Origin: Catenuloplanes indicus
GTDB taxonomy: Bacteria > Actinomycetota > Actinomycetes > Mycobacteriales > Micromonosporaceae
Assembly: GCF_030813715.1 (NCBI RefSeq)
Contig: NZ_JAUSUZ010000001.1
Location: 1,798,001 to 1,862,000 of the forward strand
Reading direction: 5' to 3'
DNA length: 64,000 bases
The notes beneath the pieces are model-generated. The model ran no database searches. It saw only the letters and a program-made list of their open reading frames with translations, and was not told where the DNA came from. This document shows, one piece after another, positions 1 through 8,285 of the stretch. The translations under genes and the position numbers were made by a program. The first letter of the stretch is position 1, and the number at the start of each line of letters is the position of its first letter.

Positions 1-209
1 CCGGATAAGCATGGCCGGTGAACCGGCTCGGGCCGGTGGGACGTCCGGAGATCGTCGTGCCCCGGCCGTAGAGCAGCCGACACCGTGGCCGCACACTTGT
101 CGTAGCCGCCCGTGTCACTCTCGCAGCCGAGCGGAATAGATGTTCTTGGACACCGATCTGCCATACAGCCGCCCGCCTCGTTACTGCTCGCCGAACTAGC
201 ATCCCGGTC
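1..209. other. Left edge, no gene recognised
   Basis: No convincing coding sequence or RNA gene is visible before the GTG at 210. The overlapping 98-residue frame starting at 112 lacks the codon bias of the HEAT-repeat gene and is treated as a shadow. Any promoter for the HEAT gene would lie here, but no clear -35/-10 pair stands out. Confidence 0.5.
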
Positions 210-2180
210 GTGGGAAATGCGTGGGACACGATCGACTGGGCGGCCTTCGACGGCGCCTACGGGCCGGCGACCGAGACGCCGGGCATCCTGGCCGCGATCG
301 CGTCGGAGGATCCCGAGGTGGCCGACGACGGGCGGTTCGAGTTCTACTCGTCTCTGCATCATCAGGGAACGGTCTACGCGGCGACCGTGCAGGCCGTGCC
401 GTTTCTGATCGAGCTGGCCGTGCGGCCGGGCGTCCACCAGCGCGATCACCTGCTGCGGACGGTCGGCGCGCTCTGCGACCCGCAGCAGACCAACGGCGAG
501 CAGCGTGCGGTGCACGCGGCCGTCGCGCGGCTCAGTGGGCTGCTGCTGCCCGCACTTGACGATCCAGATCCGGGGGTACGGGAGGCAGCCGCCTACGCGC
601 TCGCCCACGCGGACTCCCGGCACGTACCCGCGCTGGCCGCCCGCCGGGCTTCGGAGACCGTCCCGGTCGTGCGCGCGTCGCTGCTGCTCGGCACGGCTCC
701 CCACCCACCCGGGTTGCTGCGGGACGCGCTGACCGAGCCGTTCCCGGTCCCGGCGGCGGCCGCCGTGCTGCTCGCCCGCGCCCGGCATCCGCTCACCGCG
801 GACCAGCTGACCCGCGTGTACGCCACCACCGCCACCTGGCAGGGCCCCTGGTCCGACACCGTCTCCGGACGGCCGGGCGACCTGACCCGGTTCCTCGACC
901 TCGACGGGCTGACCACGCTTACCGACGCGTTGACGACCGGCCCGGCCCGCCGCGATCTCGCCCATGGGCTGGCCGACCGTTTCCGCTCCTCGCGCGCAGC
1001 GGCGTCCGCGCTGGCCGGCCGGCTCGCGCCGCTGCTGGCCGACCCGGAGCAGGACGTCCGGTCCGCGGCCGTCGACGCGGCGCTCGCGGCGGGCACCGCC
1101 TGCGCCGTGCTCGCCGACGCCCTGGCCACGCTGGCCGCCGACCCGGTAGGCGATGCGCCGGACGAGGCGCTGGGCCTGCTGATCCGGTTGCGGGATCCGC
1201 GCTGGTCCGGGCTGCTGGTGTCGGCGTGGGAGCGCGGCCGTGATCCGCAGGTGACCACGCTGTTCGGCGACATCAGCCCGCCGTACGACGCGGAGATCCT
1301 GCATGCGGTCCGGCGGCGGTTGCGCATGCTCGCCGGAGAACCGGAAGCCGGGAAGTGGGCCGCCGCGCCGCAGGTAGGCCTGGTGCAACTGCTCGGCGGC
1401 TGGGGACCAGCGGCAGCGGACGCGGTGCCGGAGATCATCGCGGCATATGAGCGGGCCTTCGGGGTCGCGGCGGACGCACTGGCGTCGATCGGGCCGTCGG
1501 CGCTCTCGGCCGTATCCATGCTGAAGGATCGTGCTCTTGGTGGTGATCTTCGGGCCGGGCACGCGGTGTGGCGGCTGACCGGGGAGACTGAGGCGCTGGT
1601 CAGTGCGGTACTGGCGAAGCGAGGGCGGGGAGCGGCGTGGGATCTGCGGCGGGCGGGCGAGGCCGGGACCGCGCTGGCACCAGCTGTCCCCCGGTTGCGT
1701 GAGTGGCTGGCGCAGGCCGGCGACGCGGACGAGCGGATCATGGTGGCGCGGGCGCTGTGGCGGGCCACCGGTGACCCGGCGGAGGCGCTGCCGACGTTGA
1801 CTGAGGTGCTGGCCGGTGGCCATCCCGGCGCCGGGGCGGGACTCGCGGCGGAGATCGGCACGCCGGAGCACCGGCCGCACCTTCGCCGGATGCTGCGGCA
1901 CCAGCCCTGGCACGTTCAGGTCGACGCGATCCGTGCGCTGCACCGGCTCGGCGTGCCCGCCGAGGAGCTGACGGCCCCGTTGCTGGACCTGCTCGACCGG
2001 GCCTCGGACATCCAGGTGAACCTGCTGGTGGAGATGCGTGCGGTGACCGCCATCCCGGCGCTGACCGCGCTGGCCGAGCAGCCCGAACGGGTGGTCCGCA
2101 GCGGCTTCCGGGACTACCCGTGGCAGGACGACGCGCTCCGCGAGCGGCTCCGGGCCGCAGTGGCGGCGCTCAGCGCGTGA
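210..2180 (+). CDS. HEAT-repeat protein
   Basis: This encodes 656 residues built almost wholly from alpha-helical repeats rich in Ala, Leu and Arg. Examples are 'DPDPGVREAAAYALAHADS' near residue 115 and 'DPEQDVRSAAVDAALAAGT' near 285, the typical pattern of HEAT/PBS-lyase-like repeats. There is no signal peptide, membrane segment or catalytic motif, so it is probably a cytoplasmic protein-binding scaffold; its partner cannot be read from the sequence. The start is a GTG without an obvious Shine-Dalgarno sequence, and the frame stays open a short way upstream, so the true start may differ slightly. It stands alone: the next gene is on the opposite strand and converges on it across about 270 bases. 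The repeat assignment is firm, the biological role unknown. Confidence 0.85.
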   Translation: MGNAWDTIDWAAFDGAYGPATETPGILAAIASEDPEVADDGRFEFYSSLHHQGTVYAATVQAVPFLIELAVRPGVHQRDHLLRTVGALCDPQQTNGEQRAVHAAVARLSGLLLPALDDPDPGVREAAAYALAHADSRHVPALAARRASETVPVVRASLLLGTAPHPPGLLRDALTEPFPVPAAAAVLLARARHPLTADQLTRVYATTATWQGPWSDTVSGRPGDLTRFLDLDGLTTLTDALTTGPARRDLAHGLADRFRSSRAAASALAGRLAPLLADPEQDVRSAAVDAALAAGTACAVLADALATLAADPVGDAPDEALGLLIRLRDPRWSGLLVSAWERGRDPQVTTLFGDISPPYDAEILHAVRRRLRMLAGEPEAGKWAAAPQVGLVQLLGGWGPAAADAVPEIIAAYERAFGVAADALASIGPSALSAVSMLKDRALGGDLRAGHAVWRLTGETEALVSAVLAKRGRGAAWDLRRAGEAGTALAPAVPRLREWLAQAGDADERIMVARALWRATGDPAEALPTLTEVLAGGHPGAGAGLAAEIGTPEHRPHLRRMLRHQPWHVQVDAIRALHRLGVPAEELTAPLLDLLDRASDIQVNLLVEMRAVTAIPALTALAEQPERVVRSGFRDYPWQDDALRERLRAAVAALSA

Positions 2181-2448
2181 CCGTCCGGGCCGGTTCGCTG
2201 TGCGGAGATGCAGGACGCGGCGGTCGACCGGCCGGGGTGCGCGCCGCGGGCTGTGACACGGACCGGCCGTAGCGATCGCTCATCCCGGCCGGTCCGTGGG
2301 CGGGCAGGTCCGGTTCGCGGTGCGGCTGATGGCATGTGGACGACCTCGATGCGATGGTTGCGCGGGTCCCGCAGCACGACAGGCGCCGGGAACGTCACGC
2401 TCAGCACGATGCGCTGGACTTGATTCGTACCCTTGAAATTTGGGTGAT

Positions 2449-3144
2449 CTACGAGGTGTCTGCACGGTAGAACTTGATGATCCGTTTGCCGTGCTTGAAT
2501 GCGCGCAGGGACTCTGGCAAGTCCTCGAAGTCCGCACGGCGGTTCGAGCACAGCACGATCACGGCGTGGTCCTGGAGATGAAACCTGAGCTGTTCCAGCA
2601 TCTGTCGCGAAGGATTTCCGGCGTCCGAAGTCCAGACAGTCTGGCTGCCGTAGGGCAGATCGGCGATGACGACATCGATACCATCAAGAGCGACCAGTCG
2701 CACATCGACCTCACGCGTCGCGTCGATGACCGAGACTGTTGTTGTTATCGGCTGCACGCCTCGTCTGAGCTTGCAAAGTCGTGCGGCGGCCTCGGCCCGA
2801 TCATCGGAACGTTCCGCGAGGAACCGGGCTCGTCGTCGCAAGCCGTCGTCGGTGAGAAGTCCCAGGTTCTTTGCCGCCAGGGTCGTTGCGGCCTCGCTGA
2901 TATCGGTGGCGAGGACTTGCGTGATCGCCTCGCCTCGCGCGAGCCCGAGCGTCGTGACGATACTCCCTGCTCCGCACAGTGGGTCCCATAAGCCAACGCG
3001 CGATCTTCCCGTGAGGAGACGTGCGCGCTCGAACAGTTCCAACGAGAGTCGTACCGGGAAAGCCGGATGCCCGGGAGCCGAGTACAGAACGTGGCCGCTA
3101 GCGAAGTCGGCGTAGTTGGCTCCGGGCGTGTACTCGAATTTCAT
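2449..3144 (-). CDS. aviRa: AviRa-like 23S rRNA (guanine) methyltransferase
   Basis: The 231-residue product is a class I SAM-dependent methyltransferase. It has the binding loop 'WDPLCGAGSIVTTLG' at about residues 53-67 and the catalytic-type 'DLPYGSQT' near 187. Its N-terminal block 'GHVLYSAPGHPAFPVRLS' closely follows AviRa from Streptomyces viridochromogenes as I recall it ('GVVLHSAPGYPAFPVRLA'), and 'AAKNLGLLTDDGL' also matches. AviRa methylates G2535 of 23S rRNA and contributes to resistance to orthosomycins such as avilamycin. An AviRb-like gene lies 1.6 kb away, which strongly supports the call. The gene is on the opposite strand from the AviRb-like gene, so the two are not one operon. 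Whether it confers resistance here is inference. Confidence 0.82.
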   Translation of the reverse strand: MKFEYTPGANYADFASGHVLYSAPGHPAFPVRLSLELFERARLLTGRSRVGLWDPLCGAGSIVTTLGLARGEAITQVLATDISEAATTLAAKNLGLLTDDGLRRRARFLAERSDDRAEAAARLCKLRRGVQPITTTVSVIDATREVDVRLVALDGIDVVIADLPYGSQTVWTSDAGNPSRQMLEQLRFHLQDHAVIVLCSNRRADFEDLPESLRAFKHGKRIIKFYRADTS

Positions 3145-3300
3145 TCAAACGTCCCGCATCTGCTCTTGGTGCCAGGCTGTCTTTCGTTGGTCTAGGCGGC
3201 GGCTGACGGCCATTGCGTGAACCGGCTCGGTTGCCGCGACCGGGCCACCCCGTTGGCCGCCGGGCCGGACCCTGATGCCGTCTGGATGCTCGCTGGAGCG

Positions 3301-3795
3301 TTACGCTGGTTCGACGGGCAGCCAGAGTTCACAGGTCGCGGTGCTGAAGTCGTTCGTACGCTCGAGCGCCGCGACGATCTCCGGGCCTGGCCGCAGACAC
3401 CATGGGTGGGACGGGAACCACGCGGCTGCGGCCGTGGCCCAGGCCTTCTGCACGGTCTGCGGATGCGGCCCCGTGGTCCGGATGACCACCCATGTGCCGG
3501 CCGAAACGTCGATGACGTCGAGGCTGCCGGGGATCGGCGTACCCGGGGACACGGCGACCCCGTGAAGGTAGGTCATCTCGCTGCCCTCGGCGTAGTCGGA
3601 GTCGAGATCGTCGCTGACCGCGAGCAGGCCGCTCGGCTCAGTGTTACCGAGGGCCTTCAACCGCCGGTGCTCCTCCGCCGGCAGTGCGGTGATGTGCCGC
3701 TGGATGTGCGGGTTGACACCGTGACGGACCAGCGGGACGCGGGCCGCGTGCCCCACCAGCCGGAACTGGGGACGGTCGATGATGCGGGTGTCCAC
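3301..3795 (-). CDS. GyrI-like / AraC effector-binding domain protein
   Basis: The 164-residue protein is a free-standing small-molecule-binding domain of the GyrI/AraC-effector type: 'RPQFRLVGHAARVPL' at the start, then 'LLAVSDDLDSDYAEGSEMTYLHGVAV', and a C-terminal 'CELWLPVEP' strand typical of the family. There is no DNA-binding domain. I chose the GTG at 3795 because it has a good ribosome-binding site (GAAGGGAG) about seven bases upstream and begins exactly at the domain; the open frame runs further upstream but reads antisense to the next gene. Such stand-alone domains bind or buffer hydrophobic drugs. Its position between two resistance-type methyltransferases makes a drug-binding role attractive but unproven. 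It is divergent from the PhyH gene, with about 150 bases between them. Confidence 0.8.
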   Translation of the reverse strand: MDTRIIDRPQFRLVGHAARVPLVRHGVNPHIQRHITALPAEEHRRLKALGNTEPSGLLAVSDDLDSDYAEGSEMTYLHGVAVSPGTPIPGSLDVIDVSAGTWVVIRTTGPHPQTVQKAWATAAAAWFPSHPWCLRPGPEIVAALERTNDFSTATCELWLPVEPA

Positions 3796-3946
3796 GGGTT
3801 CGCTCCCTTCGACGTCAGCCGGAGTGCCGAGATCATCGAGCCGATCTCCAACGTCCAGCTTGGTTGCAGCGCATCGGTGGGCACCCGACAGAAGCGGCGC
3901 AGAATAGGTCGGGTGATCGAGTCCGGCACCGTCGCACGATGGGGGC

Positions 3947-4768
3947 ATGGACGACACGACCTTGGTATCCCGCTTTCTGCGCGACGGCTTCGTGAAGCTG
4001 GAGGGCGCGGTCGCGCCGCGCGTGGCAGCGGACTGCGCGAGTCTGCTGTGGCGGGAGACCGGCTGCGACCCGGACGATCCGGCGACGTGGACACAGCCCG
4101 TGCACTGGGTGCCCGGCATGGCGCAGGGGCCGTTCGCCGCCGCTCCCAACTCCCCCCTCCTGCATCACGCCTACGACCTGCTCGCCGGGCCAGGACGCTG
4201 GGAACCGCGTTACTCGCTGGGCACCTTCCCGCTGCGGTTCCCGCACGAGGAGGAGCCGGACGACGCGGGCTGGCACATTGAGGGCAGCTATCTGCCGGAG
4301 GCCGAGAGCTGGTACTTCACCAATCTGCGCTCCCGCGGCCGGGCCCTGCTGATGCTCTTCCTGTTCAGCGAGATCGGTGACAACGACGCCCCGACCCGGA
4401 TCCGGGTCGGCTCACACCTCGACGTACCGAAGGTGCTGGAAAAATACGGGGAAGACGGAGCGAGCGGACTGACCCTCGCACCCGACCTGGCGACGGCGTC
4501 CGCGCACCGGCCGCTCGCCCTCGCGACCGGATCTCCGGGCGACGTCTACCTGTGCCACCCATTCCTGGTGCACGCGGCGCAACCGCACCACGGAACGCGT
4601 CCCCGCTTCATGGCCCAACCGCCGCTGATGCCGGCCGCACCGTACGAACTGGAGCGTGCCGACGGCACGTACTCACCCGTGGAGATCGCGATCCGTCGAG
4701 GTCTCGGACAGGACGCCTCCGGAACGGACGGAGACGGCACCGACGCGACTCGCTCGGTCCGTTCCTGA
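3947..4768 (+). CDS. PhyH-family Fe(II)/2-oxoglutarate dioxygenase
   Basis: The 273-residue protein has the phytanoyl-CoA dioxygenase fold pattern: N-terminal 'FLRDGFVKLEGAV', a metal-binding region 'GWHIEGSYL' around H110/E112, and a distal 'HPFLVHAAQPHHGTRPRF' supplying H209 and the 2-oxoglutarate-binding Arg near 218. The usual HxD facial-triad motif is HxE here (His110-Ile-Glu112), which is uncommon but would still offer a carboxylate. The substrate is unknown. Members of this superfamily form the orthoester and methylenedioxy bridges of orthosomycins, so its place beside AviRa/AviRb-like genes is suggestive. However, many actinomycetes carry unrelated PhyH genes of this size. It is followed after 23 bases by the AviRb-like gene and is probably co-transcribed with it. 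Confidence 0.85.
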   Translation: MDDTTLVSRFLRDGFVKLEGAVAPRVAADCASLLWRETGCDPDDPATWTQPVHWVPGMAQGPFAAAPNSPLLHHAYDLLAGPGRWEPRYSLGTFPLRFPHEEEPDDAGWHIEGSYLPEAESWYFTNLRSRGRALLMLFLFSEIGDNDAPTRIRVGSHLDVPKVLEKYGEDGASGLTLAPDLATASAHRPLALATGSPGDVYLCHPFLVHAAQPHHGTRPRFMAQPPLMPAAPYELERADGTYSPVEIAIRRGLGQDASGTDGDGTDATRSVRS

Positions 4769-4791
4769 GCGCCTGGCCGGAGGGGGCGGTA

Positions 4792-5616
4792 ATGGTTCTG
4801 CGAGTGAGTGGCCGCAATGCGCGGTTCCAGCAATGGAAAGCTCTCCTCGGTAATCGGACTAAGCGGCAGCGACACGGCGAGTTCCTCGTGCAGGGCGTAC
4901 GTCCGATCACCATGGCCATCGAACATGGCTGGCAGATCCGGGAGCTGCTCTACGACACCAGCGCTCCGCTGTCCGGCTGGGCACGCGAAGCCCTGGACAA
5001 GGTCCCGGCCGAGAATTTCGCCGTCTCACGTGAGCTGATGCACGACCTGGGCGGTAAGGCAGACACGGTTCCGGAGCTGCTGGCCGTGGTCGCGTTGCCG
5101 GAGGACACCCTGCGCCGTATCCCGGTCGGTCCGGCCATGCTCACCGTCGTGTTCGATCGGCCCACCAGTCCCGGCAATATCGGGACCCTCGTTCGGTCGG
5201 CGGACGCCTTCGGCGCCGTCGGCGTCATCGTCACCGGCCACGCCGCCGACGTGTACGACCCGAAGGCGGTCCGGGCGAGCACCGGCTCACTGTTCGCCCT
5301 GCCCGTGGTCCGGGTGCCCTCCCACCAGGCCGTACTCTCCTGGGTCGCCGACGTCCGCGCCGGCGGCATCGACATGAGCATCATCGGAGCCGATGAGCGC
5401 GGCACCCTCGATGCCGCCGAGTACGACTTCACACAACCCACCCTGACGTTGATCGGCAACGAGACCAACGGCCTCAGCTCCGGCTGGCGCGAGGCATGTG
5501 ACCAGTTCGTCCGGATCCCCATGTTCGGGTCCGCCAGCTCCCTGAACGCGGCGACCGCCGCGTCTGTCGTGCTGTACGAATCGGCACGCCAGCGGACCGC
5601 CGCCACCCGGCAGTAG
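4792..5616 (+). CDS. aviRb: AviRb-like 23S rRNA 2'-O-methyltransferase (SpoU family)
   Basis: This is a 274-residue SPOUT/TrmH-type methyltransferase. Its N-terminal substrate-binding domain has 'RNARFQQWKALLGNRTKR' and 'FLVQGVRPITMAIEHGW', close to AviRb of S. viridochromogenes. The knotted catalytic domain carries all three family motifs: 'FDRPTSPGNIGTLVRSAD' near residue 120, 'LIGNETNGLS' near 222, and 'IPMFGSASSLNAATAASV' near 243. AviRb methylates U2479 of 23S rRNA at the ribose 2'-OH and, with AviRa, gives high-level orthosomycin resistance. I start it at the ATG at 4792, directly after a GGAGGGGG ribosome-binding site; the longer open frame upstream overlaps the PhyH gene in another phase. 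It probably shares a transcript with the PhyH gene. Confidence 0.88.
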   Translation: MVLRVSGRNARFQQWKALLGNRTKRQRHGEFLVQGVRPITMAIEHGWQIRELLYDTSAPLSGWAREALDKVPAENFAVSRELMHDLGGKADTVPELLAVVALPEDTLRRIPVGPAMLTVVFDRPTSPGNIGTLVRSADAFGAVGVIVTGHAADVYDPKAVRASTGSLFALPVVRVPSHQAVLSWVADVRAGGIDMSIIGADERGTLDAAEYDFTQPTLTLIGNETNGLSSGWREACDQFVRIPMFGSASSLNAATAASVVLYESARQRTAATRQ

Positions 5617-5936
5617 CCGCGTACACGGCCTCCAACGCTGCGGACAATGAGGCGAGATCCGGAAGGCGACCACGACGCGACCCCCCGCGAAGCCCTGAGC
5701 TCTTCTCGGCTAGATCCGACGTTGTCGCGGTTCGCCGACACAACGCCACTCCACCCGGTACCGGGTGACCTTTCCATTCCGCGTCTTCCGCGGTTCGATC
5801 GTCGCCATGCCAGCTCCCCTGAGCTCATGACGGCAACCCGGCTCAAACTCAGTCACGCACCATCCGGCACTGCCCTCGTGCGGCACTGCCTGAAGGCCCG
5901 TGTTCCCACGGGAGGCAGAGGAAGCTCTGAACGAGA

Positions 5937-5971
5937 AAGCCGCCGACCATAAACTGCCTGGTCAGCGGCTT
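5937..5971. terminator. Imperfect hairpin after the AviRb-like gene
   Basis: AAGCCGC and GACCA arms pair with TGGTC and GCGGCTT around a nine-base loop, with a single C/A mismatch (12 pairs). It lies 320 bases after the AviRb-like stop, so it may instead be the relic 3' flank of a lost gene. Confidence 0.35.
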
Positions 5972-6033
5972 GAGAAGTTCATTTAGAACATGTGTCCGAG
6001 GATCGACTCGAACTCGTAACAGACACCCCGGCA

Positions 6034-6060
6034 CTCGATGCGTGGTCGACGTGGATCGAG
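6034..6060. repeat. 27-bp exact repeat, copy 1
   Basis: These 27 bases, bounded by CTCGAT and ATCGAG, recur exactly at 8318-8344. Similarity extends to the left for about 40 bases in degraded form (GTGTCCG, ACTCG, AACA-ACAC blocks). The second copy sits just after the serine-recombinase remnant. Confidence 0.8.
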
Positions 6061-6313
6061 CTGTCTGGCGCGGGGCGGTGATTCCAGGGATCCGTTCCTC
6101 AGCAATCCCTGGGCCGCTCACCGTCGCATCAGCAGCGCCGCCCCCGCGCTGCCCCAGACAAATCATCGACACAGCGGTCGAACTGTCCCGACTCGCATGG
6201 AGGTCCTGCTGCGCTGATCCCACAAGCCGGTCGTTCTTGACCGCCTTAAGAGTGAGGATCGGCCAGCTCGGCGAAGCAGGCCGGAGCCCGGTCCAGCAAT
6301 GGATGCGGCCGGC

Positions 6314-6343
6314 GGGTTCGGCCGACGATCGTCGGCCGAACCC
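6314..6343 (-). terminator. Perfect palindromic terminator of the lipoprotein gene
   Basis: Two 15-base arms (GGGTTCGGCCGACGA and its exact complement) form a perfect stem 36 bases past the stop of the leftward lipoprotein gene. There is no T-run, which is normal for high-GC actinomycetes. Confidence 0.7.
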
Positions 6344-6378
6344 ATTGCTGATTGCCGCTACGGGTACGTATTTGCCTG

Positions 6379-7320
6379 TCAGAACGTCACGACGCGCGGC
6401 GGGTCATCGCAGGGATAGCAGGTGAGCGAGACAGATCGGCCGTCCGGCGTGAAGGCGGGCTGGTCAATGTCGTCACTGATCCGCGTCTCCGCGCCGGAGG
6501 TGATATCGATGACCCAAACTCCGCTCTCCTTGCCCCGCGTACCGGATTGGACCAAGCGGCGACCGTCCGGACTCAATGCCAAGTACACCGTTCGATCGAG
6601 TGAGCGGGCACGGTACGCCACCTCACCTGTAGCGGCATGCAACACCACCAGGTCACCGCTGTGTCCACCGCTTATCAGAGCGTCACCGCCGAACGCGAAA
6701 AGCGCGCCGTCAGCGCTGACCACAAGATGCCTCAGGTCGATACGACGACTGCCACACGGATAACCGGCCGTCAGTTCCTCGAGCGGCGGCTCTTCCACCC
6801 ACGCAGGAAGGTCACCCTCCCACAGCATGAAACGGCTCGGTCCAGCACCGCTGGTAACCCGAATGCCGAAGCACACTTCTCCGACGGCCTCCACCAGCAG
6901 GCCGTTGTCAGCGCTCCACGCCGCCTTGCTGGCGCCGGCGCCAAGGTCCCGGCGCACGGCACCCGAACCAGGCGTGACATCGAATCGATACAGCGCGGGC
7001 TCCCCGTCACCTCCGCGGCAGGTAGTCCACAGCCCGAACGTCGTGGCATTCAACGGCTGCAGCCCGCCTAGGTGCGACTGCACGCAACCAGGAAGAGCAA
7101 ACGCCTCCTGCCTGACCTCACCGTCCGGCCCCATCGAGATCAGGCGGGGTGTGGCCTTGTCAGCTCCGGCGATTAGATAGGTGCGGCCACCGGTCATCAC
7201 CGGCAGGCTATCGACGTACTCCTTCTCCTTCTCGACGCATCCGGCCAGCGGCAACGCCGCCGCGGCAACCAGCAGCACCGCCACCGCGCGGCAAAGCCGC
7301 CTCACGTACACCCGACGCAT
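6379..7320 (-). CDS. Lipoprotein with TolB/WD40-like beta-propeller
   Basis: The 313-residue protein begins with a lipoprotein signal peptide (Arg-rich start, hydrophobic core, lipobox 'LPLAGC' ending at about Cys28). It continues with repeated beta-propeller-like blades such as 'VVSADGALFAFGG', 'LALSPDGRRLVQSG' and 'AFTPDGRSVSLTC'. It should sit on the outer face of the membrane; no catalytic residues are evident. I prefer the ATG at 7320, which has AAGGGTGAG upstream; a GTG at 7326 would add two residues and overlap the stop of the preceding toxin-like fragment. That tight coupling is how toxin and immunity genes are often arranged, so an immunity role is possible but unproven. A perfect palindrome follows the gene. 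Confidence 0.82.
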   Translation of the reverse strand: MRRVYVRRLCRAVAVLLVAAAALPLAGCVEKEKEYVDSLPVMTGGRTYLIAGADKATPRLISMGPDGEVRQEAFALPGCVQSHLGGLQPLNATTFGLWTTCRGGDGEPALYRFDVTPGSGAVRRDLGAGASKAAWSADNGLLVEAVGEVCFGIRVTSGAGPSRFMLWEGDLPAWVEEPPLEELTAGYPCGSRRIDLRHLVVSADGALFAFGGDALISGGHSGDLVVLHAATGEVAYRARSLDRTVYLALSPDGRRLVQSGTRGKESGVWVIDITSGAETRISDDIDQPAFTPDGRSVSLTCYPCDDPPRVVTF

Positions 7321-7322
7321 CG

Positions 7323-7617
7323 TCACTCACCCTTGTTGTTAGGCACGCCGGGCAGTGTCGCACTATGCGGCTGCTTCCTGAACAGCGGATCGCGCTGGTT
7401 CCAGGACAAGTGCAACGGCTGCTGGTTCCGTACGGCGTCCGTTAGCTGTCCATGGTTGGCCGCCACCACATCGATGACGTCTGGCACCCGCTCACGCCAT
7501 TCTGGCCGCATAGCCAGGCCCAGTTCCGCGCCGATCTCGTTGTTATTCATGTCGATGACGCTATTGTTGCTACCCCGTTCATGGTCCGGAGCATTTACGT
7601 CTAGTGTCGTGAGTCGT
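7323..7617 (-). pseudogene. C-terminal tip of a polymorphic toxin (DUF6973-like), fragment
   Basis: An ATG-initiated frame of 75 residues ends here, but the same frame is open further upstream to 7617 and reads 'APDHERGSNNSVIDMNN' before the ATG. The block 'HE...IDMNNNEIGAELG' resembles the end of DUF6973-type toxin domains found at the C termini of RHS and WXG toxins, from memory of that family. The N-terminal part that should carry the rest of the domain is missing and replaced by an IS630 transposase tail. No ribosome-binding site precedes the ATG at 7550. It is best read as the surviving 3' end of a disrupted toxin gene, overlapping the lipoprotein start region. The family call is tentative. 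Confidence 0.5.
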
Positions 7618-7745
7618 TAATGCGTGTGCAGTAACGGGCGATGGATTCGAGGATCTGTCGGCGGTTTTGGTCCAGACGTAGGGCCGTGGGTTGTCGTTTC
7701 AGGTTCCGATCCAGTCGCGGATGTCGCGGTTGAGACCTGACGGGG
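7601..7745 (-). pseudogene. IS630-family transposase, C-terminal remnant
   Basis: Read leftward, the fragments 'LNRDIRDWIGT', 'NDNPRPYVWTKTAD' and 'QILESIARYCTRINDSRH' together match the conserved end of actinomycete IS630 transposases, whose last residues are typically 'RINDSGH'. They are separated by an in-frame TGA where Trp is expected (near 7710) and by a one-base frameshift near 7674. The rest of the element is missing; an unrelated recombinase remnant starts right beside it on the other strand. It cannot be functional. Confidence 0.7.
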
Positions 7746-7746
7746 T

Positions 7747-8271
7747 GTGCCGCAGCACGTTGCCGGACTCGTGCCGGGTACGCGTGCCGGCCAGGACGAT
7801 CCGCCGTGCCAGCCTGATGACGGGAATCAGGCCCGCTACCGGCTCACCGGACTGATCATCTGCGGAATATGCGGCCGCCGCGCCGACGGGCATTGGGTCC
7901 ACGGCCGGGCCGGCTATCGCTGTCGACACGGTCACGCCAGCGCCCGCGACGCCGCATCCGGCAGGCCCAAGAACCTCTACATCCGCGAAGATCACGCGCT
8001 CACTGCCGCTGCTTCCCAGTACGCGCAGCTTGTCGGTGGTCCCGCCGAGCGTGATCCCGCGGTGCTCGTCACCCGGCTACGGAACGACGGCGTCACGCTC
8101 GTCTGCACGGCAGACGGCATCACCCTCGACGGCGTCAACAACCCGCGAGATCACCCGGTCGATCCGGACAAGCCTGCAGACACTGACCAGCACTTCACCA
8201 CAGACGTCACACCTGACCTGCCCCAGAAAGCATTCAACCCCCACCAAAATCATCCGCCGAAACGTGAATAA
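7747..8271 (+). pseudogene. Serine recombinase, C-terminal remnant
   Basis: The recognisable part starts near 7820 with 'ARYRLTGLIICGICGRRADG' and continues 'YRCRHGHASA', a recombinase zinc beta-ribbon with C-x2-C spacing, followed by 'LYIREDHAL' as in large serine recombinases. The N-terminal catalytic resolvase domain and most of the recombinase domain are missing, so only about 150 of the usual 450-600 residues remain. The first 25 residues of the open frame do not look like the family and merely read into the older junction with the IS630 tail. A 12-base inverted repeat overlaps its stop. It is a dead relic of an integrated element. Confidence 0.75.
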
Positions 8272-8285
8272 TCTTGGTGGGGGTT
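8236..8285 (+). terminator. Inverted repeat at the recombinase 3' end
   Basis: AACCCCCACCAA (8236-8247) pairs perfectly with TTGGTGGGGGTT (8274-8285) across a 26-base loop that contains the stop codon. It is a plausible terminator of the former recombinase gene. Confidence 0.5.

Larger units (their letters stand above)
5617..6378. other. Non-coding stretch with hairpins and a repeat copy
   Basis: No credible gene is seen in these 760 bases. They contain an imperfect hairpin at 5937-5971, one copy of a short dispersed repeat (see 6034-6060) and a perfect 30-base palindrome at 6314-6343 that probably ends the lipoprotein gene. The stretch 5985-6030 looks superficially like the reverse of a tRNA 3' half but does not fold as one. 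Confidence 0.5.

Noticed and set aside
593-1861. 422-codon frame opposite the HEAT-repeat gene
   Set aside because: Ser/Ala/Arg-rich antisense shadow of a gene with clear repeat structure.
2325-2440. Possible coding remnant on the minus strand ('SVTFPAPVVLRDPRNHRIEV')
   Set aside because: Short, with no start or ribosome-binding site and no recognisable family; codon bias is inconclusive.
5985-6030. tRNA-like sequence (reverse of a T-arm, TTCGAGTC)
   Set aside because: The five-base T-stem does not pair and there is no matching D- or anticodon arm.
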